This document shows, piece after piece, positions 1 through 12,718 of a stretch of 64,000 nucleotides of DNA. Under the pieces are notes generated by a model that saw only the letters and a list, made by a program, of their open reading frames with translations, searched no databases and was not told the DNA's origin. The DNA comes from Tyto alba (Eukaryota > Chordata > Aves > Strigiformes > Tytonidae), in assembly GCF_018691265.1 (NCBI RefSeq), contig NW_024881322.1:11893989-11957988 (forward strand), read 5' to 3'. Position 1 is the stretch's first letter; each line of letters starts with the position of its first letter. The position numbers were made by a program, and so were the translations under genes.

Positions 1-253
1 AATACTAACGAAAGAAAAAGACACATTTCTGAAAAGCACAGTTCTCATTTCTTAGTTCATTTCCTGAAAATAACAGTAGCTATACTTCGATCTCAAACTG
101 ACATCTCCTTTAGTTGTTATTAAGGTATTTAGTACTAAAGTAACCCATTTTGGTCATTAGTCAGTACTTAAAAATCCAAACAAATGTAACAATAATTGCT
201 TTCCGTCCGGACATTAGGAAATAAGTGATGTCTCAATCCAGGACTTTACTTAC

Positions 254-348
254 TTTAAAGAGGAATCTCCAACACCAAGACATCCTCTCAGACTAAGTTG
301 TCTCAGGAAACCACCACACCTTTTCGATATGTTTTCCACGACGCGACC
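254..348 (-). CDS. FBXL2: FBXL2 coding exon 5 (first leucine-rich repeat)
   Basis: This 95 bp exon encodes 31 residues (66-96; GRVVENISKRCGGFLRQL through GDSSL) plus AA of a split Lys codon. FLRQLSLRGC is the first clear cysteine-containing LRR of the FBXL type (LxxLxLxxC). Gln follows FLR where I recall Lys in both human FBXL2 and FBXL20. The acceptor ends TTTGGTTTAAG, with a short pyrimidine stretch; the donor AA|GTAAGT is near consensus. The next exon, expected to begin with G completing Lys and then a TFAQNC-like stretch, is not found in bases 1-253 and must lie to the left. Confidence 0.93.
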
Positions 349-3300
349 CTTAAACCAAATAAAAGGAAGATTTTGTTGAGTTTTATTCTGACATAACATT
401 CTAACTGAATTCAAAATGCCAGGAGTGAAAACCAGCCCCAGCTATACCCCACCAGAACTACACCTCTTTGAATGTCTTTTGCTACTTTGAGAAAAACAAT
501 TACCTGTTGAGAATCTCCACCCACATTGAAGTGCTATTCCATTCAATCCTTAGTTCTCTCTCCTGGTTTTTTTTCAGTCTATCACACATGGCTCAAATTT
601 TTGTCTCAGCAAAACCTACCCATGAAGACTCCTAAAACGATCTTCAAGTTTTGTCAGATGTGTAGGGAAACCGAAGAGCTGCCCCAGAGGTGGAATGGGA
701 GGCTTGCCCGTTCCTCAAGGATCACAGTTACTACTATAGCACGTAAATTTAATTCATCCACGAAGCCGTGCTTAGGCCAGCACGGCGCTGAACTACAGCC
801 TCCGCAAGTCCTGTTTTACAGTCCCTGCTATGGGGACGGTTACCTCTGCAACTGGAAGGTGCTCAGCACCTTGGGGGGAGCAGCCATTTCAGTTGCCTCC
901 AGAAGATTTGCCCAAGCCCACATCTTCAACGTCAGATTTATAGTTGGGTGCCTGTGCACAACACTTGGGAATGCCAGAGAACTTCTCACACTGTGAAGCT
1001 TACAGACTTCATGCCTCTGTATCTGTCAAAGGCTGAAGTACAGCTTACAAACAAAACTTCCTCCTTGACCCCTCATTTGCTACAAAGTGGTTTTTACTGA
1101 CATCCTGAAAGTGCATTTTGCTATACATTAGGAGTAAGAAAAATGGCACAGTACTTCTAGTATTCAATCTGAAAGTACCATTGTGCAAAAACGTTATTTA
1201 AATTACAATAAAAATATACCTTTTTTTTAGGGTTGGGGTTGTTTTTTGGTAGGAAAATCAAGATACAATAGCAAAAAAACAGGTGGCCACTGCAAAAACT
1301 GACTAGAAATCACACTGCGTCTAACTTTAGGGAAGTAAAATAAAAGAAATGAACACTGATCATTTAACAAACAGGACTAATACCTAACAGCACCTTTTAT
1401 TTTCTTCCTTTTTTTTTTTAAAAAAAAAAAAAAAAGAAACACTTTCAAAATTATAGTTTTTTTATAGATTTATAGATTTGTTTGTTTGTTTGTTTTTACT
1501 CCTCTCTATACAGGATGGTAACAACTTTAGTGAAACAGTAAAATGTTTCTTACATTTTGTTACTCACCTCTAATACCAAACTCCTGGCTAGAACTATGTG
1601 AAAATATTTTCTTATCAGAGCTTGTTTCTTAGTCCATAAGTAACACTGGTTATCTTATCTCTCAGAAGAATTGACACCAAAACAAACAAACTGGAAGTCA
1701 TTATACAAACAAAATTATCTATTTTTTAAAGCCTTCTGATTAGTCAGAATTATTTCTCAGCAGAGGCCAAAATACCTTTACTGTAAGGATAAAGTCTTCA
1801 ATTAATAACATATAATGCAAGTTCAATCTACATTGCAGAAAGAAGTCAAACCCTAGCACGTTATTCAAAGAAAATAGAAACAAATGATGAGTTAAGTTTT
1901 CCCAAACCCATTTATTTCTTAAAGCACGTAAAACCCCAACAAACAGCATATTGAAAAAGACCCCTTAAGTGCATTCAAATATGTTTAGCTGTTTGAATAA
2001 TTAAATGTCACTCAAAAAATGAGCTCTTCAAATTACCCCTTTTTACATTTGGTTCCACACACCAGGAAATCCTAGGCACATTTAACTTCAAGAGATCTTC
2101 ACACATCTTTGTGACAGAAAAGAAACATCTTTTCTTCATAGTTTTTTTCTCCCTGACTTCATTCTCTACCACAGGAGGTCTTCTACACAGAAAATTTCAC
2201 AAAACCTAATTTTTCATTATTTGGTACTCTCAGATCAAGTACTGCTTGATGCTATGTGAAGCATCACCAAACAGTACAATGTCCAACTGAGCAAAAAGTT
2301 GCCAAATACAATTAGCAGCTTCTACATGTCCTCAATCTATAGGCAAAAATTGTTACTAAAACAGCTGAAGAAAAAAAAGTTCTTAGACACTGAATGGGAA
2401 AGTGTATCTTATCCGAAGCTACTTTATGTAATAATTGCTGGTTTAACATACGTTTATGAATAAATTTAAAGGGTTTATATTACAAATGTAGTTAAATATA
2501 ATATACTGAAGTAACTGAATTGCTCCAAACCACAATAGCTTCTTGTAGAAGAAGGGAATCATAACTTAAATTCATTCCTTCTCCTGAATCCCATGCTACA
2601 AACACAGTGTCTCAAAGGGCAGCACCACTAGGTACAATGTAAAACAAACATATCGAAAAGATAAAAATCCAATACTGTAATTCTAAACAGCAGAAACCTT
2701 TCAGACACAAAACAGGCCTACCAACAGAAGGACCACAGACCTGTGGGGTTTTAATATTTCTTAGCAAATAAGAAACACAAGCCTTTTTAAAGACAACTGA
2801 AACGTTGACATTAAAGCTCCAAGTCTTCTTAGACATATTTAGACAGAGGCAGATGCCAAAATCTTTCTCCTACCTCTGTAAGATCCTCATGTTTAACATC
2901 AGTATAGCAGAGGAGTTGGCAATACAATTTTAAGAAATCTGTGAAAAAAATTTACTCTATGTATTACTGTAGAGCTTTAGGAACAGTTTGATCCACGGTT
3001 AGCAAATTATATCAAATGAAACCCATCTGGATTTTATTCATAAAACTAAGAAGATAAAACAAAATCCAGAAGCAAATTCATGATTGTGTTCTACATTTAT
3101 TTTGTATCATCGAACAACAAATAATTAACCAGTTCGGATTCAATTAAGGAATTGTATTTCCACGTGGATTTCTGTCTTCATTTTCAGACGTCATATTTTA
3201 TTTTGTTATGCACATCTGTGATAGCATTAATGCAGATGTGTTTCCCTTATGGAAGCCAAGACTGCCCTAATCCTTTCATCATATCCTGAAAAGTTCTTTA

Positions 3301-3855
3301 ATCCACATGTACCTGCATTTCAGGCAAGGTTCAAACCTTATAAAACAAGCATTCATAAAACAGTAATCAGATACACACCAAATCAAACCTAGGCAAGTCA
3401 GTGGCAAGAAAAGTTGTTCAGCATTTTATTGTTTCAGTCTCCAAGTCCTATAGCCAAGTGTCCACAGAGCATTTTGCACGAGATGGCACCGTCACAGAGA
3501 GACTCGGGACCAGCAACAAAATTGTCCTCTGGATCCTGGAAGGGATTCCAAGGATCTCACTCCATCCAGAGGCACCATTTATACCTTTGCTCTCTAAAAA
3601 TGAGCAGCTTTGAATTTCTAGAGCCCTGTATGTATATGATAAATGCAAATTGTCTGATACATAGCTGGCAACCAAAACTGAAATACTCATCCATATAGAA
3701 AAAGGCAAATGCAGAGTTCTTTTCAATTTGCCCTTTGACAGTATTATCATGTTACACTTTAGCCTTTAAAACATATGTATGCAAGCACAGTCTATGGGAT
3801 ACTCAAAATCTCTCAAACATCACCATTGGAATGAAAAAAATCCAAAGACACTAAC
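349..3855 (-). other. FBXL2: FBXL2 intron 4
   Basis: About 3.5 kb of AT-rich intron with no further exon recognised. It contains a T11-A16 inverted tract (1409-1435), a short TTTG repeat (1477-1494) and a patch at about 3410-3620. Read on the minus strand, that patch is somewhat less AT-rich than its surroundings and ends with AATAAA at 3430-3425, which looks like an old retroposed 3' end or LTR fragment. Reading frames within the intron resemble no protein and many lack an ATG. Confidence 0.85.
1409..1435. repeat. T11-A16 inverted tract
   Basis: Eleven T directly followed by sixteen A forms a perfect palindrome of at least 22 bp. It could be two oligo(A) tails meeting head to head or simple slippage. 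Confidence 0.95.
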
Positions 3856-3930
3856 CTCTATATCCGTTTGAAAGTTAAAGAGGTCTATTCTTTGCCAATT
3901 GCTTCCATCCAGAGCTAAAACATTCCATGC
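3856..3930 (-). CDS. FBXL2: FBXL2 coding exon 4 (end of F-box, linker to LRRs)
   Basis: This 75 bp, phase 0-0 exon encodes 25 residues: AWNVLALDG, SNWQRIDLF, NFQTDIE (residues 41-65). The WNVLALDGSNWQRIDL stretch completes the F-box and leads to the LRR solenoid. NFQTDIE is the segment that separates FBXL2 from FBXL20 (DFQRDIE). The acceptor is GTTTTCTGTAG. The donor GAG|GTTAGT has T at +3, which is uncommon but functional in vertebrates. Its length is a multiple of three, so skipping would stay in frame while removing the end of the F-box. Confidence 0.95.
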
Positions 3931-5444
3931 CTACAGAAAACAAATACAGTTTATTTATTACCTCTACTGCCTGTACCCTCCATTTTCCTCACAGCAATTC
4001 CAATGTAACAAAAGATAGAATTTCAGGTAGCATCTTTTAAAAAGAAATGTGATTGTAGATTATAGTAGTAATACAATATAAACTAGTTACAAACACATAA
4101 TTTGTGGAAATTAATCTCAAATCTCCTAAATGGATTACACTTCAAAGTCCCATTAAACATACAAGAAAACAAGAAATTAAATGTAAAGTACATACATGGA
4201 CACAGCAAGATTTAACCCTGCATTTTTAAAAAAGTTTTTGTAAATTTGTCTACTAAGTTACTTTTGCTAGATCCATATAGAAAAAAGTAGCTGCAGATGA
4301 GATTCTTTCCAATAAAACCACAGTTCCTCAACCTCACTAGTTACTGTTCTGAGAGGAACAGAAATCTTCCAGAAAACTGCTGACTTTCCACTGCTAGGAT
4401 CAGGCTTTTCCTTTACACGTGCTAAGTTACATGTACTTGTTTGAGATTGTCCTTCATGGTTGAAGCAATTGTTGTTCAAAGTAAAACAAAATAAAAAAGC
4501 CAGAAAAACACAAATATACTCAGAAAAAACAGAAAAAAAGAATACCACATCCAACTGACAGTTAATTCTGAGAGAAAAAATGCAATTTATTCAATCACTT
4601 TGGTTTTCTTCCATTGTTTTCTAGGTTTTAGCTGAAGGTTCTACCAAAACCTGATGTTAATTGACTCATCAAGCTTACTGAAGCTGCAGACCAAGGTGAT
4701 GTGGGCATAGGAATAAAATAGTTACACATTTAATTATATATTAAAAATTGTAAACAAACAAAAACCCCACAATTAAAACAAAAACACAATAAAACCCTAT
4801 CCTCATTAAGAGAAGGAAGAAAAGCATGACATAAAAAAATTCCTTCCTGTTGTAAAAAGATGCACTTTATTGTACACACTTGATGTAGGAACAGAATATT
4901 ATTCATTTTAACTCGAGAAAAAAAAAATCAAGATGAGCTAAATGTAAAAGCTTACTTAGCATGCTTTCTCTATTATCTTCTGTGTGCCTTTATCCTCTAC
5001 TAGTAGTCCATCTACTTAACACCTTTTGTACTTGGCAAGCAAATGATGGATGTACTACTTAGACACGTGGTGCACATTAACTGAACTACATGGAATTTTT
5101 AAGCAGAAAATGTGTCTGAAAAATAATGTTATATAGCCATATGCTTTATAAAAAGCAAATGCCATCATGCCAAACTGAGCTTAATCCTTTCTCCAGATAT
5201 AGAGCATACACAACTGGGTATCTTTTCCATAGCCTTTAAACAGAACTTCAGTACACAGCAACTAAGTCCACATCTGAATGCAAAACTGGACCCACTGTTC
5301 ATTTGTTTTAATAAACAAAGAGACTGAGAGAACTATTTGAGTTTTTTTGGATAGGAAGCGGATTGCCCTAAAGCCCATGATTTGCATGTAATTAAGAGAA
5401 TAAAACCCCAAAGAACAACAAAAAACCCCAGTGGAAATACATAC
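3931..5444 (-). other. FBXL2: FBXL2 intron 3
   Basis: A 1.5 kb intron lying between two halves of the F-box coding sequence. It is strongly A+C-rich on the plus strand (for example 4740-4800), as expected for the template strand of a transcribed gene. I see no repeat family, exon or structured element in it. Confidence 0.85.
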
Positions 5445-5499
5445 CTTGGAAACTTGTGCACATCGACACAAAGTAACTATGTCCAAGAAAGAAAATATT
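5445..5499 (-). CDS. FBXL2: FBXL2 coding exon 3 (F-box core)
   Basis: This 55 bp exon begins with the last base of the split Arg codon and encodes IFSFLDIVTLCRCAQVSK (residues 23-40), the middle helices of the F-box. The acceptor is TTTCTTCCTAG and the donor AAG|GTATGT; both are strong. The FLD-hydrophobic-LCRCAQV pattern is the SKP1-contacting core shared by FBXL2 and FBXL20. The Val in AQVSK, where I recall Ile in human FBXL2, is a conservative change. The exon ends exactly on a codon boundary, matching exon 4. Confidence 0.95.
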
Positions 5500-6330
5500 C
5501 TAGGAAGAAAGTAAAATAACAATTAAAATGTTTTATTATAAATTCAGACTAATACATGGATTCACAGTTCTGTAGCTCTATGAAAAGACACCAGTTACAC
5601 AAGAAGCAAGTTAAATGCAATATGAGCATTCTACCAAATTATTCTGCTTATTGAGACTTAAGGAATAATATCATAGCTATCATCTAAAGACAGTCAACAC
5701 CAACATATTAGAACAGGCAGGTACTTCTTCTGAAAATCTGTTTTCGTTTTTTGCTTCCTTAACTACCTAAAAATGTATGAATGACAGCAAATTCTTTTTT
5801 CTTCTTTTTAATAAAATAGAGGTGAAGATTTTAGAGGCTTGTGAGGAGTAAGAAATGGAAAACACCACACAGATAAATCCAAGTTCAAGAATCTAAGTAC
5901 TAACACAAAGAACAATGACCCAGATTTTTAAGGGGTTTCACAGTGACTACCAAGTCTAACACAGTATCTTTTTTTAATTTACTCTACAAGGAAAAAAGTA
6001 CAATCAAAAATTTATCATTCTGATCATGGAACCAATTCCTCAAGGCTGCCAATTCTTAATAGTTTTCTGAAAGAAATTTTTCACTGTCAAAATGATTTTG
6101 CTAAATACCATTTCCAAACAACAATGAAATTGGTTCAAAGGATGTTCTCAAAAAAAAACCTAAAACATTAGCTTAAACATGAAATATAGAACCTATTCCA
6201 AAATAATTTTCTATTACAGAGAATGAAAGATATGAAGTATATGAAACCTGTTACTGTAATTCACTTACAGACTGTTACCTGCTTGCCAATGAACTTCTTC
6301 AGTCATCAAAACAATGAAGAGTATTAACGA

Positions 6331-6361
6331 TAATAGTAATAATAATTATTATTATTATTAT
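6331..6361. repeat. TAA/TTA microsatellite
   Basis: TAATAGTAATAATAATTATT followed by ATTATTATTA: a triplet repeat that turns into its own complement at the centre, so it is also palindromic. Confidence 0.9.
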
Positions 6362-8194
6362 TTCATCTTATAGTGAGATGTTAACTCTGAAGAGCAGACA
6401 ACAGATAAGAGATGCCAAATTTAATCATGTAAAATTCTGATTACTGTTTTCCAAATAGAAATCTAAAGCAAGAGCTCAGAATGGACGCCTACATCTTAAG
6501 CGCTTTGATTTTCAGCTGTGGTAAGAGTCAAAGAAGGTAATGGAAGTACTTCTTAAACATAACAGCCTCCCGGACATTTATTATGATCACTTCAGATATC
6601 AGTTCTCCAGTATTTCATTAACATATGAAAACACACTCTTATTTGCCGTACAGTAACACATTTTCTCAAAAAAACTATTAGCCATGCCAACAGGACACGA
6701 CATTTTCAGAATCTACTAAACACTTTGTAAGACCCTGTCACTAACATTCATTTTGATAGCATCTATTTTCTCATTTGGACATCCACGCTGAGGTCTGCCC
6801 ACTTTAAGAAACTCAGCAGCATTTTATGCTCGAAGTACACAATGTGCTCAGCAAGACTGCTGGGCTATTTAGATGAGCACTGAAAGGTTCTCTCTTGAGA
6901 GCAGCATTTATACCAATGACCCAGCATGAACCCTCTTCTGAAGTCACCTTTCCCCCCCGCCATGAAGCAAACGGCAGAAGATGAGGGTGTGGAGATCATG
7001 CTGGAGAGCTGTAAAAACTTCTTGGCTTGTAGAAACTTCCTCATAGCACCACTGTAGGGGTGGAATCAGAGGGTTATCATGGACTTACAGAAGCTGAAGC
7101 ACAAAAGAGAGATTTCTACAGTATTTATAATGAAAAAAGGAAGGGTTGTGACAAAACCATTTCATGACACAATACTCTTGCCTAAATGAAGGACGTGACA
7201 TGCTTCAGAAGTGGTGTATCAAGACCTACTGAAATAAGAAACAACAGAAGAAACTAAGATGTTGAAAAAACATTATTTTATACACACCCACTACTGTGAG
7301 TTGTCTAGCAGTCTGTCTTCATGTTTGATTGTTTATTGCTGTTGAGATTTATGTGGATGCATGATTTCTACTAAAAATGTAAATTAAAAGCAAATGCAGC
7401 ACAGATGTATTTATTTTTGCTCCATTCCATATGAAGTGACTTTTTAAAGAGTCAAAAACTAGAGGTGGCCATTTTGTTAAAAGGATAAATATTTTAGTAA
7501 TATTTAGATGCTTTCAGGTTTTTATCTTTGTACTAAAGAAATTTTTTTGCAAGGCAGCTCAAGCTATGCTCATCAAATAGGTAACAACATTAAGATGCAT
7601 CATTACCCAGCAAAATCAGAATGATTATTATTCAATTATATATGACATGTAAGAGATGCCCATAAATTCTTTTACAATTCCAGAGAGTCATTTTGCCAAC
7701 TTGCTTGAAAACATTTTTTTCCATGCTTCTCTATTTATTTACCCTCTATAGTACACTCTCACATGTGCACCACTAACACACACTTGCTTCTCTCCTTGCA
7801 GTTCCACAGAACTACTAGCAAATAACTACAAGTCAGGGAAACTAGCCAACAAGACACAAGACTCTATGGTTTAAAGTCATTTAAAAACTCTTTAAGAGAC
7901 TTTAAATGCAACCAACAAAATAAGATGGAGAGATGGCAACACTGACATTGTCAGTCATCTGTCAGACACTGACATTGTCTGGCGCTTAGGGTGAAGGACT
8001 GTGTCAGCAGGGACTTGGAATTTTAAAAAGTGGAAAAAACTACCAGGCAGGGCGCAGCTGATGGTTGTATAGCACTTCTGTCCTCTATGACCACAGCTAC
8101 ATAGATGGTAGATAACGCAGCCAGCAGCAGGATTAATTTCCATTTAAATCTTTTGCATGGATTAAGGGAAACTGGAAATTAAGTTAATAGATCC

Positions 8195-8277
8195 ACAGTA
8201 AATTTTAGGATCATCTATTCTGATTTCCAGTATCCCAGGCTATTAAACTCTGCATAGTTATCTTGTATTGAGCTCAA
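8195..8277 (-). mobile_element. Ancient CR1/L3-like fragment, part 1
   Basis: Plus-strand text such as GGATCATCTATTCTGATTTCC and TCTTGTATTGAGCTCAA matches, in reverse orientation, the 3' region of old CR1 subfamilies common in turtles, crocodilians and birds. It is interrupted at about 8278 and resumes at about 8480. The assignment rests on recalled consensus wording, not a search. Confidence 0.55.
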
Positions 8278-8479
8278 GAAGGAGAATCCGCTTACCAACA
8301 GTCAGAGTTCTTCAAGATTTCTCATCCCTAGGCACGTACTGCTCTGGAGACATGCCTCATGAGTTTGGCCTTGGAGATCTTTCAATGTTAACAGTACCCG
8401 CTGCAATGCATGAGCCTCATACCAAAGGCACAAAGGGTTGTACAAGCTCTCAGTTCCTCAACTCCTTTATAGTAAACAT
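8278..8479. mobile_element. Insertion inside ancient CR1, possibly a MITE
   Basis: About 200 bp of sequence separates two parts of a CR1 that otherwise read continuously. Pieces such as CAGTCAGAGTTCTTCAAGAT and AAAGGCACAAAGGGTTGTAC with CTCAGTTCCTCAACTCC resemble a short nonautonomous DNA element that is abundant in turtles and crocodilians, as far as I recall it. Target-site repeats are no longer evident. Identity is tentative; the split itself is better supported. Confidence 0.35.
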
Positions 8480-9250
8480 GTATTTGGCTAAAGCCTAACT
8501 TCCAGAAAAGGATCTATTCTTGATTGGAAAGCCTTCAGGAGATGGAAAATCATCACCTTCTCCGGTAGTTTGCTCCACTAGACAATCACCCCATTAAAAT
8601 GTTTGCCTTATTTCCAAGGTGAATGTCTGACTTCCAGCTTTATACTTTTTCTACTTCTCTTCACCGAATTAAAGAGTGTTTTAGCAGTTAGTACTTTCTG
8701 CTCATTGAGTTTTAAAGCCACTTATCATGTCATCTTTAATTCTTCGTTTTAACAATCTTTAAACTTTAGTTCTTTCAAACTCATTTTCTCTGCACATTCT
8801 TCATTTTTCCAGTATGTTTCTTCATGGCATCAGAAACATGTGCAGCTTAAAAAACTTACTAGTATCAACAAAGCTCCACACAGACATAAAGTATGATTAC
8901 ACTACCCTCATTTTCAGAGCCATTTCAGGCCACTGTAACAGCCTTTCTTACACAGCATCACACAAGAATCTTACGGTGTCTTACCCATTTCACCTTCACA
9001 TCCTCTTCTGAGAGTACACACTCCAGGCCACAACTCTTTCTGTAGCACTCCTTAGTCCTGTGTATCCACATAAAATTAATCTGTAAAATTAATCTTGTCT
9101 GAACACATCCCAATTTATCATGTTATTCTGACTTCCTCTAGAGTGCCTTGTATTCACAGTAGTTTACCACTGCGGTTCGTTTTGTATCATCTATAATTTT
9201 ATCCCCAGTGACTTCTGAAGAAGTGATTTCCAAAGCATTCAATTAAAACT
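8480..9250 (-). mobile_element. Ancient CR1/L3-like fragment, part 2
   Basis: Plus-strand segments ATTTGGCTAAAGCCTAACTT, GCCTTCAGGAGATGGAAAAT, GGTAGTTTGCTCCACTAGAC and, further on, GTTTTGTATCATCTATAATTT follow the order expected for the reverse complement of an old CR1. Alignment in the middle (about 8800-9100) is weak, and the right end is a guess. Confidence 0.5.
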
Positions 9251-12200
9251 CTACAGGCCTACCTGTCAATTGTTGCAACAACTGTTATCCAATACTGCAT
9301 CCCTTTGACATGCATTGATACACTGCACACACACAGTGCTACTTTAACACTTGACCTTTTCATTTTAAAAGTCAAATGCCTCAACAGAAACATGACATTT
9401 TGGTTGGTAAAACGAACCAATTGTTTAATCTCAAAGGAATGGTATTGTCCAATCACTTATTTTCCAGAAAACTACAGCAACTTTCAGTTATAATCCTCCC
9501 TCTCAATTTTCTATCAAACAAATCTATGATGAGTATTTCCACTGCATACAGAATGTGAGGCTGAGATTTCTGGTCATCTCTCTCTTGCCTTGTTGAAAGT
9601 GTTGTATTCAGGATTCATACTCTTCTAGTTTCATGGCATCTTCCTGATACCCAAGACTCACCGAAACTCAGCATAAGAGGGCCACAGACCTCCTAAATCG
9701 CCTTTTAAAGGCATTTTCACTGCAATTTATATAGTCCTGACAACTACAAAAAGTGATGATCTACAATCTCTACCATCTTCCCATGTATTTCCACACGTGC
9801 TTCACTATTCCTGTGTGCTATAAACAAGACTGTCCTGTGTCTTTCCAAACACAGAAATGGCTGACTCCTGATATTTTGTTTCCCTCCCCATGGAGCCACA
9901 GAAAGAAACAGCTATTTCTCAAAACCCCAGCACTGTACTGTGTATCACCTACAGAGTGAGAAATCAAACTGTGCAAGTGTCAAATTGTTTTTCTCTCGCC
10001 TTTGTAAGGTCCTTCCAAATTTGATCACATAAGGAATAAGCTTTTCTAGTATTGGCCTGGCAACTACTCATTTTAAATATTTTGATACCATACTATATGG
10101 ACTGATAAAAAGTAGATAACAAAATACATAAAGTACCACACACATACACTGTGACTTCTTGGAAAATCTGGCCCAACCCCCAAAATTTGGTATGACAGAA
10201 ATGCCCAAAAATTTCTAAAAAGCTTCACCAATAACATAAATTAGGGTTTGGGTTTTTTTTAAGAATTTCATTCACAAGTCAGTTATATTTCAGAACTTCT
10301 ATTTTTCACATCTTTTAAATTTATGCTGGTTTTGCACACAAAGAATGGTGAGAAACTGTATCAAAATGAAAACCAAAATAATGACGAGAAATGCCTGACT
10401 GAAGACTGCACATCATCTAGATAATCTGCTCAGAAGATCCTTTCAACTTTACTACACCATCCAGTTGTTACAGAACAAGCACACAGCAAATTTGTTCTGT
10501 CTTGCCCATTTTAGACTATGAACTTCTTAAGGAAGGGAGATCATTATTGATGTGTACAACTCCTTGCATAGCAAACCCGCTCTCATGAAAGTTCTTTACG
10601 TGCCATTAGAATGTAAATGAAATATGGAAGAGTAAAGCCTACACATGAGAAAAACTATTACAGAGAGACAAAGTACAGCTTTCACAGGTTTGATTTTCCT
10701 CTTTTAGCAGGTTCTTCTCAGAATTTTCTGAAAGAATGCCCAAGCATACTCTATTAACAAGCAACAGGGGAAAATGAGCGTCAGCCACTCTCAGTTCACC
10801 ACTAATAACATTTGAACACACGCAGTCACAAAGTCTCACAATCACCGTAGAAGCTGTCTTGTATTTCTCCTAAAATGCCATATTCAGTAAATACAAAGCA
10901 TTATTATAATTCTTTATATGTGGCAGGTTTCTCTTCTCCCTTTGTCTCCCATTTTACTAAACACCCTACTGAGGCATGAGGCATCCCACAGGTAACTGTT
11001 GTCCAGCAGTATGTATAAACACTACAATAAAACATGTAGGCTAGAAAATACACAGATAAACATAATAATTCATAGCCATAATCTGGAAATGTATAATTGT
11101 GCATGCACAAATTTATAACTATGTGATTAAATTAGCAATGCTAGTGTTGGCATATTTCCAAACTTCACCAACTTTGCAGGTAGGAACCTGTTCCATTGGT
11201 AAATTCCAGTAATACCTTATTCAATAAAACCACATAATACTACCTGTCTTGGAAATGTAAATGCTGAGACATATTAAAAGCTTAAGGAGTCTGACTATTT
11301 TCTAATAATAATTTTTTAAAAAAAAGTATCTTTTAGCTCATTTCTGTCAGGCTTGTTTTCAATAGCCCATCACAAAAGGCTGACAAACACCAATTTCTAC
11401 ATGAAGCACACACTCATTGACTCATCTAATGATTGACCTTCCAAGGACAATTATTAAATCCCTTTTCACTAGGGAAGTGCTACTTTGTGAAGTAAAGCAC
11501 TTAAACTAGAAACTGTGTGAGACACTCCAAAATTTTCCAGTAACTTTTACCCCTGCAATTTCCACTTGTAAACTACTCAGGCTAAGATGCCTTTCTCAGC
11601 AGATCTACATAGCAAGTCTTTCAATAACAAACATGGCACCAAAAAACATTTCTTTACAAGCCAAACCTCCTTTTCTTTTGCCAAGATGCTTATTGCTACA
11701 CAACCCTTACATAAATATTAGCAATTGCAAAAGAACAGGCTGTCTACGGGATGCCTAATGTCTATTTTCATTTGAAACTGGAGTCAGCTTTTTCTACAAA
11801 CAATAAGCTCTGTTGGATTCATTTTATAGGATAGCATCTAACTTTTTATGGTCTATACATTACTTGCAAAACAAGTGGATCATATTACTCTTTAAAAAAT
11901 AAATTTTACTTATTTGTAAAGTATGACCATATGCAACATAACAGCAACATTTTCAGTCTAATTCTCTTAGCATCTGAAACAAAATGCCCAATGGTAAGTT
12001 CAAGAAGGGCTAAATCTGTTTAATTTACCATCAAACATAGAGAATACAGCAACTGCATTACATGGTAATTAATTTTGCAGGGTCAGTTATGTAGCTAATA
12101 GATACAACTACATTATGCAAGTCATAAACTAACTTTAGCCTGAAAATGCAATCTAGAAGATAGCACACGAATGCATCCCTGTTACATCTCCGATTTGTAT

Positions 12201-12683
12201 TTACTCGATATTATGGATGCGTAATGTAGCTTCAAAGGTCATATTTTTGTAACCTTTTAGAAGTTAAAGACTTGAACACAAAACTTACATACAGTAAGTG
12301 TGCGAGAAAAGTTCAGCCCATGAAATAGGTTTTATCTAATGTTTCACAAAAGGTTGAAGTCTTCCCTCTTCAAGGTCATATATATGCTAGATTCAGTTTC
12401 AGCATCCTTGCTTAGCTCTGTTTCACTCAAAATAGCTGGTGACCTAACAATTTTGAGCAATTGCCTCACTGCACTGGTTATCCTGATTCATACAATACCA
12501 AGACACAAGAAACTTAAGCAGAAAAACTGTAACAACTGTTATGAGAAAAGAATCTTAATATTTAACATCATTAAGTCTTTAATAATACTGGTTAGGAATC
12601 TCACTGTGTTCAGCTTCCAAAAGGGAAGCTGAAGAAGAAAGTTTCAGAATCCTTTATTTGCAATGAGTTTTCTGTCTTTTTTC

Positions 12684-12686
<3 letters not shown>

Positions 12687-12714
<28 letters not shown>
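12687..12714 (+). repeat. A28 homopolymer
   Basis: Twenty-eight consecutive A. No AATAAA is found close upstream and no target-site repeat is evident, so it is a simple repeat or the bare tail of an unrecognisable retroposon. Confidence 0.95.

Positions 12715-12718
<4 letters not shown>

Noticed and set aside
526..996. 156-codon plus-strand frame near the left end
   Set aside because: It begins with TTG, lies antisense in FBXL2 intron 4 and shows no domain or codon signature.
8268..8498. 76-codon frame in intron 2
   Set aside because: It falls on the insertion within an old CR1; no protein resemblance.
12339..12714. Processed pseudogene suggested by a frame upstream of the A28 tract
   Set aside because: The 97-codon frame resembles no protein, and there is no AATAAA or target-site repeat.
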